DNA from: Polyangiaceae bacterium
GTDB lineage: Bacteria > Myxococcota_A > Polyangia > Polyangiales > Polyangiaceae
Assembly (NCBI GenBank): GCA_013361525.1
Contig: JABFXY010000026.1
Span: forward strand, 62,001-126,000
Direction: 5' to 3'
DNA: 64,000 nucleotides
The notes beneath the pieces are model-generated. The model was not told where the DNA came from and searched no databases. It was given only the letters and a program-made list of their open reading frames with translations. Shown in pieces: positions 8,299-16,576 of the stretch. The translations under genes and the position numbers were made by a program. The stretch's first letter is position 1. Each line of letters begins with the position of its first letter.

Positions 8299-10406
8299 GC
8301 GCTCCTCTTTTCGTCCCGGAAGAGCGCCTCCCCGAGGAGCTGAGCGCATTCGATGCCGTCGTCGCCGCCTATCCGGCGGAGGTGAGCGCCGTCGTGGAGG
8401 CGCTGTCGAAAGGGCTCCCGGTGCTCGTCGAATGCGACAAGGAGGTCGTGCCGTACTTCTTCCGAACCATTCGAGATCGATTGAAGGCGTCGGGCCGGCG
8501 CGCGATCTACCTCGACGGCCGACCGCCCGCGGAGCCCGAGCCAGGCGCTCCGTCGTCCACGATGGATCGAATGATGGTGCAGCTCCGCGATGCGGTGAGA
8601 GGTGCCGTCGACGAGCGCGTCGTGGTTCTGCCGCACCTCGATTTGCTGACGACGACCACCGGCGAATTGAGCAGCTTCGCGCGTGAGGTCGTCGCGCTCC
8701 TCTACGAAAACCCGGCGGTCGTGTGGCTCGGGTTTCGCGACGTCAGCTTTCGCGTTCCGGAGGTCATTTCGGCGTTGTTTCCGCGGAAAGTCGCGATCGT
8801 CGGCGTGCCGCGCGATCGACTCTCCGCCCTGGTCACGCGGCGGGAGGCGCGCAAGCTCGGGCGTGGCCTCTCTCCTTATCGTCTCTACAAATACGTCTCC
8901 GGTGTGAACGCCGTGCGGCTGCGACGGTTGCTTTCGACGCTGGAGGGGGACGATTACCCCGAGGATCCGCGCGCCGCGCTCGGTCAGCTCCGTGCGGCGA
9001 CGGCGGCGGGTGACGTCCAGCTGCCGGACGTCGATCTGCGGCGGGATATCGGTGGGTACGAGCGCATCAAAGAGCGGCTCTCGCGCGAGGTCCTCGAGAT
9101 CCTCGAAAAGAAAGATGCAGCGGCGGATCCGGAGCGTGTCCGCACGATCGAGCAGCTCGTTCCGCGTGGAATGATCTTTTGGGGCCCGCCCGGTACCGGC
9201 AAGACGCTCTTCGCGAAGGCGCTGGCGACCGCGCTCGGCGCCGCGGTCATCGTGGTGAGCGGGCCCGAGCTCAAGAGCAAATGGGTCGGGGAGAGCGAGG
9301 AGAACCTGCGGCGCGTTTTCCTTCGTGCGCGGCAGAGCGCCCCGGCGATCATCGTGTTCGACGAAATCGATGCCTTCGCGGCGGCGCGCGGCACCTTCGA
9401 AGGCTCGGGCGTCGAGCATTCGATGGTGAACCAGCTGCTCACCGAAATGGACGGTTTTCGATCCAATGAAATGGTGTTCGTCGTCGGCACGACGAACCTG
9501 CCGCAATCGCTCGACCCCGCGCTCTTGCGGCCGGGGCGGTTCGAATTCCTTCTTCACATTCCGTTTCCGGACGCGCTCGATCGCGCGGCGATTCTCGCCG
9601 TCCACGGCCGAAACCTCGGATTGAAGCTGTCGGACGCGGCCATCGAATACGCGGTGCGAAGGACCGAGGGGCTCGTCGAGGGGAGCGGCAGCCGCTACAC
9701 GGGTGACCATTTGCAGGCGCTATGCCGTGCCATTGCGCGCCGGCGCCTTCGCGAGGGAATCGAGGGCGTGGTCGAGCCGGACGATATCGAGCGAGCGCTC
9801 ATCGAATACGTGGATCGGCCTCGTCTCACCTCCGCGGAGGAGCGCGTCGTCGCGACGCACGAGGCGGGGCATGCCGTCGTCGCGCTCTTCTCGAGCCACG
9901 CACCGCCGATCGAGCGCATCTCGATTCAAGGAGACTTGGGCGGCTCGCTCGGCGCCGTGTCGTTCAGCGACCCGGCGCACCGTTATGTCGTCACGCAATG
10001 GGAGCTCGAAGACCGCCTCGCGATCTTGTTCGGCGGGCGCGAAGCGGAGCTGCTCGTCTTGGGGCATCTTTCGGCGGGGGCGCAGGAGGACCTCGCGCAC
10101 GCGACGCTGCTTGCGCGATCGATGGCGACGGAGCTCGGAATGGCGAACGAAGGCTTCGGCCTCGTCGGTGCGGTGCACCCCGAGGGCGATGGGCGCAAGG
10201 TGTCGGAGGCGACGCGCGCGCGGATCGACGACGCCGTCCGGGCGATCCTCGACGCGGCGCGCGCGCGTGCTGCGCAAATTCTCTCCGAGCAGCGCGCCGT
10301 GCTCGAATCGCTGCGAGACCTCTTGGTGGAGAGAAAAATCATCGATCGCGCGGGCCTCGCCGCGCTCGCAGCGTCCCAGCAGGGCGAAGGAGGCGCACGT
10401 GGCTGA
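8295..10406 (+). CDS. Soluble FtsH-like AAA+ zinc metalloprotease
   Basis: The 703-residue protein has the FtsH AAA core and peptidase M41 domain: Walker A GPPGTGKT at 297-304, Walker B IIVFDEID (D356, E357), second region of homology LLRPGRFEF, zinc motif HEAGH at 522-526 and the third-ligand Asp in AQEDLAHAT (D599). All catalytic residues are therefore present. It lacks the two N-terminal membrane segments of cellular FtsH. Instead residues 1-230 look like a degenerate first AAA-like domain without a P-loop (VVVLPHLDLL as a remnant Walker-B-like strand). It overlaps the preceding gene by ATGA and the next by 8 bases. It is probably the ATP-dependent protease of a FtsH-vWA-MoxR ternary conflict system and acts in the cytoplasm on unknown substrates. 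Confidence 0.88.
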   Translation: MSAPLFVPEERLPEELSAFDAVVAAYPAEVSAVVEALSKGLPVLVECDKEVVPYFFRTIRDRLKASGRRAIYLDGRPPAEPEPGAPSSTMDRMMVQLRDAVRGAVDERVVVLPHLDLLTTTTGELSSFAREVVALLYENPAVVWLGFRDVSFRVPEVISALFPRKVAIVGVPRDRLSALVTRREARKLGRGLSPYRLYKYVSGVNAVRLRRLLSTLEGDDYPEDPRAALGQLRAATAAGDVQLPDVDLRRDIGGYERIKERLSREVLEILEKKDAAADPERVRTIEQLVPRGMIFWGPPGTGKTLFAKALATALGAAVIVVSGPELKSKWVGESEENLRRVFLRARQSAPAIIVFDEIDAFAAARGTFEGSGVEHSMVNQLLTEMDGFRSNEMVFVVGTTNLPQSLDPALLRPGRFEFLLHIPFPDALDRAAILAVHGRNLGLKLSDAAIEYAVRRTEGLVEGSGSRYTGDHLQALCRAIARRRLREGIEGVVEPDDIERALIEYVDRPRLTSAEERVVATHEAGHAVVALFSSHAPPIERISIQGDLGGSLGAVSFSDPAHRYVVTQWELEDRLAILFGGREAELLVLGHLSAGAQEDLAHATLLARSMATELGMANEGFGLVGAVHPEGDGRKVSEATRARIDDAVRAILDAARARAAQILSEQRAVLESLRDLLVERKIIDRAGLAALAASQQGEGGARG

Positions 10407-10683
10407 AGTGGTCATTCGCCTCGTCGTGAACAAAGCGACGGGAAAAAAGGACGTCATCATCTCGTACGCGAGCGATGAGGATGCGCTGCCGATGGAGCAC
10501 GAAGATGCGCACCGGCGTGTGGTCGATGCGCTCCTCGAAGGGGGCGCGCTGAAGGCGGCCGAAGTCGGCGAGGTCATCGTCACGAGGGCCGACCTCCAGC
10601 CGAAGCAACAGGAGGCCTCGGCCCAGCGCGACGAGGAGCAGGCGCATCAGGACCGGCGCGGTGTCGCCGGGAAGGGTGGATGA
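10399..10683 (+). CDS. 94-residue accessory protein of FtsH-type ternary system
   Basis: The GTG at 10399 is preceded by AAGGAGG at good spacing, overlaps the protease gene by 8 bases, and the stop overlaps the next ATG (ATGA at 10680). It encodes 94 residues: two strands (EVVIRLVVNKATGKKDVIIS), an ALPMEHEDAHRRVVDALLEG segment and a charged, Gln/Glu/Arg-rich tail. The PMEHED.HR motif is, from memory, a hallmark of a small conserved partner in these loci. It has no enzyme motif and no membrane segment. Its tight placement between protease and the 1086-residue protein argues for a subunit or adaptor. It is a real gene, since it has both a ribosome site and coupled neighbours. Confidence 0.7.
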   Translation: MAEVVIRLVVNKATGKKDVIISYASDEDALPMEHEDAHRRVVDALLEGGALKAAEVGEVIVTRADLQPKQQEASAQRDEEQAHQDRRGVAGKGG

Positions 10684-13600
10684 CGGCGCTCAAGTTTCCG
10701 ACCGAAAAGGCCTTCGTGACGGTCATCGCGGCGGGGCTCGTGCCCGCCGACGTGCTCCGTCGAGAGGTCGCGTTTGCGCGCGCCACCACGACGCGAGGAG
10801 GGCGGCACAAGACGTCGCTGGTCGTCGATTGCAGCGCGGTGCCGGAAGCCGATGTCGATGCGCTGGTGCGCGCGGGGGCCGAGCGCGTGACGTTGCCCGC
10901 GGTCGTCGAGCGCGCGCCGTTTTGGCCAGCGGTGATTCGACCGGTCACCTCGCCCGAGCGCGATCGCGATCGTCGCGGGGTGCTCGTTTTCAAGACTCCG
11001 CTGCCCGAGAGCGGTCTCGAGCTCGCAGGGGCGCTCGTGGAGCTCGGGGCGGAGCGGATCGAGATCGCGACGTTTCAAGGGACGCGCCTCGGCGACGATA
11101 CCTCGACCGCTGAGCAAGGCTCGCTCGTGCTCGCCGCGGGCGCCTCCGAATTTCACGTCGCGCGCGCCGTCGAGCACGACCGTGGTCTTGCGGTGTTCGA
11201 GCGCGCCTCGTCGAGAGACGGCGTCTACATCGAGCTCGGGTACCGGAACCCATGTCTCGGCGCGCTCGTCACGGCGCCCGGCCACGCGATCTTCGTGTAC
11301 GGCGACGGGCGCGTCGAACAGGTGACGCACAACGCGTTTTCGGCCGCGGACATGTCGATCGAGCTCGTGGTGGAGCAGCAGCCGTTCGAGCCGCCCAACG
11401 CGCAGATGCACAAGCTCTCGGTGCCGCTCCGGCTGGTTCGTGCCGCGCGCGATCGTCCTGCCTCTCTATGGGTATTTCGCGAAGGCGGATTGGCGCTGCT
11501 CGATCGGCTCGTGAGCGATGCGTCGGACCGCACGCTCGCGTCGCTCACCTTCGCGGTTGCGGGTGCTGCTGCATCGCCGGTCGTCGTGATCCGAGCGCAT
11601 GCGGGGGCGACGGATCTCCCGGTGTTCGAGGGCGAAGCACACGCTGCAATCACGGAGCTCGGCGACGTGTACGTGCCGGTCGATCGCGTCGTGCACCCAC
11701 CGGTGAGCGCGCACCGGCTTCGCCACGCCGTCGGCGGGCCTGACGATCTCGTTCGATGGCTCGCTCCTCGCGAGGGAAGGGTCGTCGTCGAGTCGCTGCC
11801 GCTGCGCGCATTCGAGCCGATCCTCGAGTGGGTCGAGCTGTGCGCGGGCAAGGCGGATCTCGAGCCGTGGGTACGCAACGTCTCCTTCGAGCCGCAGGCG
11901 TTCGTGGCCGCCGATGTCTCCGACGAGCCGGCCGCTCCGTCGCGACGCCGAACGCCGCCCGAGCTCGCGATTCCGCGCGCCGTGGAGACCACGACGAAAT
12001 CTGCGCCACCGAAGCCCGCTCGCATCGCCCGTGTGGCGACGGCACCGGCGGCTGCGCAATCGATAACTGCCAGCTCGGTTGCGCTGGCGCCGGCTGCGGC
12101 GAGCCTGCTCGACGAGCGGCTCGATACGGCCGAGCGGGCGATAGCCGCGACGGACTTTCCGCTCTCCGATCCTCGGCGCGATGCGGACTGGGTCGCGCTC
12201 GGACGCGCCTATCACGATAGTGGTCTCTTCGCGGACGCGCGGATCTGCTTCGCGCGCGCCGCAGCGGCAGAGAGCGAATCGGCGCGCGAGGCGAAGGAGC
12301 TCTTTCTGCGTCTGTGCCTCGATCGAGCCGGCGTCGCGTCGCAGGATGCATGGGCGCGTGCTGTCGCGACGGACGATCGAAATGAAGGCTCTTTCGAGCT
12401 CCTCCTCGCATTGCTGCTCGCGGGTGATGCCGGTTCGCCGATGCCGCCGGATGGCGCGATCGAGCGCGCCACCGCGGTCGTCGACCGGCACGAAGCCGAG
12501 CTCGACGTGCGGAGCGCGTGGCTCGCCCGCCTCGCGCTCGGGCGTCTCTCGGGAGGCGATCAGCTCGCGGTCGCGCGGGCGAAAGACACGACCCTCGGCC
12601 GTCTCGAGCGAGGTCTCTCGATCGGGCGCGACCTGCCGCGCGTGGTGCGTGCGCTCGGCGTGGCCCACGCGTCCGAGCGGCGCAGGGCGCTCTCGCAGAT
12701 CCTCACGCACTTCGAGACCACGCCGCGCACGAAGCACCCGCTCGAGGCTGCGTCGGCCGCGACACCCATCTACGTGCGGCTCGTCTTCGCGTGCGCGTTC
12801 GCGCGGGTCGGCGACGCGGCGCGGGCGCGGGAGCTCGCCTCAGCCGCGCTCGAAGCGCTGCCGCGCGACGATCGGATCCACGCGTTGCTCGGTCGATCGT
12901 TCGCTGCCCGCGTGGACCAGGCGCTCGACGGCGACATCGAGGACACGCCGCTGTCGCCCACGTTCGCAGCAGCTTACGAAGAGCTCACGAAGGCCGAGCG
13001 CTTCAAGGTCGACCGCGTGCGACAAGCGTCGAAGCTCCTCGAGCCCGACCCGGATCTCGACGCGTTCGGACGCTATCGAGCAGCAGAAGATCGCTCGATC
13101 GCGCTTTTTGCCTCGAAGGTCGCGCACGCAGCGCTGCCGAGCGAGGCCGGGCGGCTCTTGGACGATGCGATCGCCGAGGGCGAGGTCGAGGTGGACCCCG
13201 CGCGCCGTCGCGCTCGGTTCGAAGCGATCGTGAACGCCATGGGCTGTGCGCCACGTCGCGTGGCGTTGTCTCGGATCGACGCGATCGTGAAGGTCGCGCT
13301 CGGGCTCGAAGGAGTAGATCGCGTGCGGGCAATCGCGGTTGCGACGGCGATCACCGCGCGGCTCGATCGGCACGACGTGGCCGTCCTTCTGCTCGCTCGC
13401 GTCGGCGCGGAGATCGCCCGGCTTCCCCCGGACGTCGTCGCGACCGTCGTGCCTGCGGTCGTTCAAGGCATCGCTAGCGTCGCGCACCGAGGGGCGGCGG
13501 AAGAGGTGGAGCGCCTTCTATTGGCCATTCAGACTCGGTTGGGCACGCAGCGCGACGTGCCGGCTCGCATCGCCCGGCTCTGCGTTCTGCGCGCGCGCTC

Positions 13601-13940
13601 GTCGCAAAACCTGCCTGGTGAGGTTGGCGACGTCATCGAGTCGGAGCTTCGCGCGCTCGACGGCGGCGATCTCACTCCCGCGGAGCGACTGGCACTCGCG
13701 CGATCCGTCGCGTCCTGTGCTGCTGCGTCGGCGCGGCTCGACGACGTGCGACACGTCGCCTTGTTGTGGCGGCGGATGACGGACAGCTACCACACGAGCT
13801 CGCACCTCTGTTTGTCCGCGGTGGAGCTCGCCGACGCCGTCGCTTGGTCGATCGTACCGAGGCGAGGTGACACGGATGCGCGTGCACGGCGCCTGGCCGA
13901 TGCCGACGAGGAGGCCGTCCGCGCGCTGGTCTTCGGCTGA
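10680..13940 (+). CDS. Large two-part ternary-system protein (alpha/beta N-term, helical repeats C-term)
   Basis: This 1086-residue protein ends the FtsH-type operon. Residues 1-390 are alpha/beta with a repeated strand pattern (VLVFKTPLPESGLELAGALV, GALVTAPGHAIFVYGDGRVE, VPLRLVRAARDRPASLWVF). About 395-460 is a Pro/Ala/Arg-rich linker. From 465 to the end the protein is helical, beginning with TPR-like units (RDADWVALGRAYHDSGLFAD, ARICFARAAAAESESAREAK) and continuing as HEAT/ARM-like helices. No nuclease, protease, NTPase or membrane motif is seen, so it may be the scaffold or sensor rather than the effector. The start overlaps the upstream gene by ATGA. It resembles the large X component of FtsH ternary systems; the specific role is unknown. 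Confidence 0.68.
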   Translation: MTALKFPTEKAFVTVIAAGLVPADVLRREVAFARATTTRGGRHKTSLVVDCSAVPEADVDALVRAGAERVTLPAVVERAPFWPAVIRPVTSPERDRDRRGVLVFKTPLPESGLELAGALVELGAERIEIATFQGTRLGDDTSTAEQGSLVLAAGASEFHVARAVEHDRGLAVFERASSRDGVYIELGYRNPCLGALVTAPGHAIFVYGDGRVEQVTHNAFSAADMSIELVVEQQPFEPPNAQMHKLSVPLRLVRAARDRPASLWVFREGGLALLDRLVSDASDRTLASLTFAVAGAAASPVVVIRAHAGATDLPVFEGEAHAAITELGDVYVPVDRVVHPPVSAHRLRHAVGGPDDLVRWLAPREGRVVVESLPLRAFEPILEWVELCAGKADLEPWVRNVSFEPQAFVAADVSDEPAAPSRRRTPPELAIPRAVETTTKSAPPKPARIARVATAPAAAQSITASSVALAPAAASLLDERLDTAERAIAATDFPLSDPRRDADWVALGRAYHDSGLFADARICFARAAAAESESAREAKELFLRLCLDRAGVASQDAWARAVATDDRNEGSFELLLALLLAGDAGSPMPPDGAIERATAVVDRHEAELDVRSAWLARLALGRLSGGDQLAVARAKDTTLGRLERGLSIGRDLPRVVRALGVAHASERRRALSQILTHFETTPRTKHPLEAASAATPIYVRLVFACAFARVGDAARARELASAALEALPRDDRIHALLGRSFAARVDQALDGDIEDTPLSPTFAAAYEELTKAERFKVDRVRQASKLLEPDPDLDAFGRYRAAEDRSIALFASKVAHAALPSEAGRLLDDAIAEGEVEVDPARRRARFEAIVNAMGCAPRRVALSRIDAIVKVALGLEGVDRVRAIAVATAITARLDRHDVAVLLLARVGAEIARLPPDVVATVVPAVVQGIASVAHRGAAEEVERLLLAIQTRLGTQRDVPARIARLCVLRARSSQNLPGEVGDVIESELRALDGGDLTPAERLALARSVASCAAASARLDDVRHVALLWRRMTDSYHTSSHLCLSAVELADAVAWSIVPRRGDTDARARRLADADEEAVRALVFG

Positions 13941-13997
13941 GCCGCCTGTGCGCTGGGCTTTCGTCCGCGACCGAACCAAAGTACCTGTCTACGAGCC

Positions 13998-14630
13998 ATG
14001 ACGAAGCGCGACGACGATCCCGCCGGTGCCTCTGCTCGCGCTGGGGAAAACGTGAACCTGACGAGCGCCGCGCAGAGCCTCGAGGGCGACCTTCGCAAGC
14101 TCGAGGACACGGTTCGCGAGGCGAAGCAGCTCGACATCACGTCCGACAAGACGCTGCAGAAGGCGCGCAAGCTGCTCGAAGCGTGCTCGGAGCATCAGTT
14201 GAAGCTCGCGGGGCACCTGCAGGAGCTCGTCGCGGCGATGCAATCGGCGCAGCAGCGCGTCCAATCGAGCATGGATGAGACGCTCGCGCTCTCGCAGAAG
14301 GTCGGCGGGCGCGCGGGTGAGCGCGGCGATCTCGTCGAGCGGTTCGCGACGCTGGGCAAGCGAACCACCGAGATCAACGAGCCGGTGAACGCGGTGGTGG
14401 AGAAACATCGCGAGGGCGCGCAGCCCGCGGAGCTGCTCCTCGCGGTGAACGCGGTGCTCGTCGTCACCGAGGTGCTCGTCGCCGAGGCCGAAGGCCTCAC
14501 GAGCGACGCGAAGAAGGGCAACTGGGTCGACATCGCGAAGGAGGCGGACGGTCTCCGGCAGCAGATCCTGTCGGCTCGGAACAAGGTGATGATGCTCCGG
14601 CGCAACCTGTCCGAGCGAGCGCCTTCGTAG
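13998..14630 (+). CDS. Cytoplasmic coiled-coil protein, function unknown
   Basis: The 210-residue protein is helical and heptad-like throughout (LEGDLRKLEDTVREAKQLD, LKLAGHLQELVAAMQSAQQR, RNKVMMLRRNLSERAP), with no signal peptide and no catalytic motif. It starts 57 bases after the ternary-system operon and ends 7 bases before a WYL-type regulator, so it could belong to either unit. Its gene product would form a homo- or hetero-oligomeric rod. Coding bias is strong. No family could be named. Confidence 0.6.
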   Translation: MTKRDDDPAGASARAGENVNLTSAAQSLEGDLRKLEDTVREAKQLDITSDKTLQKARKLLEACSEHQLKLAGHLQELVAAMQSAQQRVQSSMDETLALSQKVGGRAGERGDLVERFATLGKRTTEINEPVNAVVEKHREGAQPAELLLAVNAVLVVTEVLVAEAEGLTSDAKKGNWVDIAKEADGLRQQILSARNKVMMLRRNLSERAPS

Positions 14631-14637
14631 ACGCGCC

Positions 14638-15294
14638 GTGCGACGCACCGAGCGATTGTTCGCGCTCGCCGAGCACCTGCGAGCGCGCCGCACAGGCGTG
14701 ACGGCCGAAGAGCTCGCGGATCGGTTCGGCGTCACCGTGCGCACGATCTATCGCGACCTCGACGCGCTGCGAGCCGCGGCGCTTCCGCTGCACGCGGAGC
14801 GAGGGCGTGGCGGAGGTTATGCGCTCGACCGCGCGTACTCGTTGCCGCCCGTGAACTTCAATGCGCGTGAAGCGGCGCTCCTCGCGCTCGCGGTGAACTT
14901 CGTCGTCGAGATGCGGATCCTTCCTTTTTCGCAGCCGCTGTCGCGCGCCGTGGACAAGGTGCGGGCCGCGCTGCCGGTGTCTGCACAACGGGATCTCGCG
15001 CGCCTCGAAGCGCGATTGTCGTTCATCGGCGTGCCTGCGCACGCGGGGTTGCCCGCGGTGCTGGAGGCGCTCGAGACGGCCTTCTTCGAGCAGCGGGACT
15101 TGCGCATTCGCTACCGCAGCAAAGACCACATCGTCACGGATCGCGTCGTCAGGGTCGAAGGCATCATCGTCGAACGGACGGAGACGCTCGTGAACTGCCT
15201 CGACATCGAACAGGGCGAAATCCGCCCATTTCGTCTGCATCGCATCGAGCGCGCGACGGTGCTCTCGCCGTCAGTTGCCGGGGTCGACCGATAG
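14638..15294 (+). CDS. WYL/YafY-type HTH transcriptional regulator
   Basis: GTG at 14638 starts a 218-residue regulator. The N-terminal winged helix-turn-helix of the DeoR-like HTH_11 type spans about 1-65 (TAEELADRFGVTVRTIYRDL). A central helical linker leads to a WYL-like C-terminal domain (AFFEQRDLRIRYRSKDHIVT, then LVNCLDIEQGEIRPFRLHRI) that ends in the conserved R.FRL.RI element. The WYL triad itself is replaced by VNC. Such regulators bind nucleic acid or nucleotide ligands and often control defence loci, which would fit its position downstream of the predicted ternary system. The 3' end overlaps the convergent lipoprotein gene by 24 bases. The regulator class is secure; the target is unknown. 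Confidence 0.85.
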   Translation: MRRTERLFALAEHLRARRTGVTAEELADRFGVTVRTIYRDLDALRAAALPLHAERGRGGGYALDRAYSLPPVNFNAREAALLALAVNFVVEMRILPFSQPLSRAVDKVRAALPVSAQRDLARLEARLSFIGVPAHAGLPAVLEALETAFFEQRDLRIRYRSKDHIVTDRVVRVEGIIVERTETLVNCLDIEQGEIRPFRLHRIERATVLSPSVAGVDR

Positions 15295-16434
15295 ACACTC
15301 TTGGCAGGCTTGGGCCGCCTGGACGACGCAGAACTCGTCCCAGCCGAAGCAGCCGCACCCGGGCGCCATCGAGAGCACGTTCGCGATGCACTGTTGCGTG
15401 ACCGGGTCGGCCGCGCACTCGATGTCGAGCGGCGCGCCGACTTCACAGACATCGTGGCAATCGATCGGCTTGCATTCGTTGTAGGCGCAGCCTTCGTTCG
15501 TGCACGCGAGGCCGTCGCAGCAAGGCACGTCCTGGCACGGGCTGCCTTCGCCCACGCAGTCGATCGCGGGTGTGCATTGCGAGAGGTTGGGGTTGCAGAA
15601 TCCGGGCTCGCAACACGTCGACGTTCCGAACGGGTCGCACGGCTCCTGCAAGCCGATGCAACCCTCCTCGCCGCACAGCCCTTGGCCGGACGGAGAAGGC
15701 ACACATTCGCCCTCGCAGCACGGGATCTGCTCGTCGCAGAGTGAGCCGGGGCCGGCGCAGACAGGCTCGTCCCCGAATGAGCAGAGTCCTTCGCGACAGA
15801 GCAGCTTGGCGCTCGCCGACACGTCGCCCTCGCCGACGACGTCATCGAGCTGGCAGCAATCGTCGTCGACCATGCACGGCTCGCCGGGGTCGGAGCAGTT
15901 CTTCTCGCTGCAGGCGCCCTCGATGCAGAGGAACGTGCAGCACTCGATGTCGTCGCCGCACGCTTCGCCGACGAGGCGGCATTCGTACCCGCCGCAGAAG
16001 CCGTCCGAGCAGAAGCCCTCGCAACATTGTTCGTTGCTCGAACACTCGACGCCGTTCGGCCTGCAGCACACACTCGACGTTCCTTCGTCGGTCTCGAAGG
16101 TGGCGCAGGTCGAAAGCCCCTGTGACCAGCCGCAGCAGTCCTGGAGCGTGTCGCACGCAGCTTCGCCGCAGAACGGTCGCGCGTCCGCACAGGCCCTGGC
16201 CTCGGCGCACGAGGAGAGGCAGCTCGCCGAGTCGAAGCCTTGGAGAAACGTGCTCCACTCGGCATCGCTTCCCTCGAGCGATTCGCAATAGTGCTCGTTC
16301 GGGTAGCAATCCTGGAGGAGCGCGCAGAGCTCGCTACCGGCGTCGACGGGGTCGCCGACGACGATGTTCCTGCACGCGCCGAACAGGAGGCCGGCGGTGG
16401 CGGTGATTGCAAAAGCCGTGGGAAGAAAGCGCAC
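15271..16434 (-). CDS. Cysteine-rich lipoprotein
   Basis: The likely start is GTG 16434, giving 387 residues with a signal peptide (VRFLPTAFAITATAGLLFGAC) whose LLFGAC is a usable lipobox at Cys21. An extended frame upstream is Arg-rich and unlikely to be coding. The mature protein has more than 40 cysteines, many as CC pairs in units of the form G..C....CC.G.C..G.C, that is, repeated knottin-like modules separated by acidic linkers. No enzyme motif is seen. Similar CC-rich lipoproteins are common in Polyangiales and are presumed to be exposed on the outer membrane. It overlaps the convergent regulator gene by 24 bases at the 3' ends. Confidence 0.75.
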   Translation of the reverse strand: MRFLPTAFAITATAGLLFGACRNIVVGDPVDAGSELCALLQDCYPNEHYCESLEGSDAEWSTFLQGFDSASCLSSCAEARACADARPFCGEAACDTLQDCCGWSQGLSTCATFETDEGTSSVCCRPNGVECSSNEQCCEGFCSDGFCGGYECRLVGEACGDDIECCTFLCIEGACSEKNCSDPGEPCMVDDDCCQLDDVVGEGDVSASAKLLCREGLCSFGDEPVCAGPGSLCDEQIPCCEGECVPSPSGQGLCGEEGCIGLQEPCDPFGTSTCCEPGFCNPNLSQCTPAIDCVGEGSPCQDVPCCDGLACTNEGCAYNECKPIDCHDVCEVGAPLDIECAADPVTQQCIANVLSMAPGCGCFGWDEFCVVQAAQACQECLSVDPGN

Positions 16435-16576
16435 GCCGATGACTAATGTACCGGACGGGCCATTTTGATCGAGGCAGAGCTGCTTTGGCCGGCGCCGTCG
16501 ACGCCGGTCCCACAGGCGATACAATTCGCTCGACTCATCGAGCCAAGGTCGGACCCGTGACAGGTTTCTCAGCTCC

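Noticed and set aside
11466-12737. Minus-strand frame of more than 400 codons inside the 1086-residue gene
   Set aside because: Shadow of the plus-strand gene, very Arg-rich, no domain.
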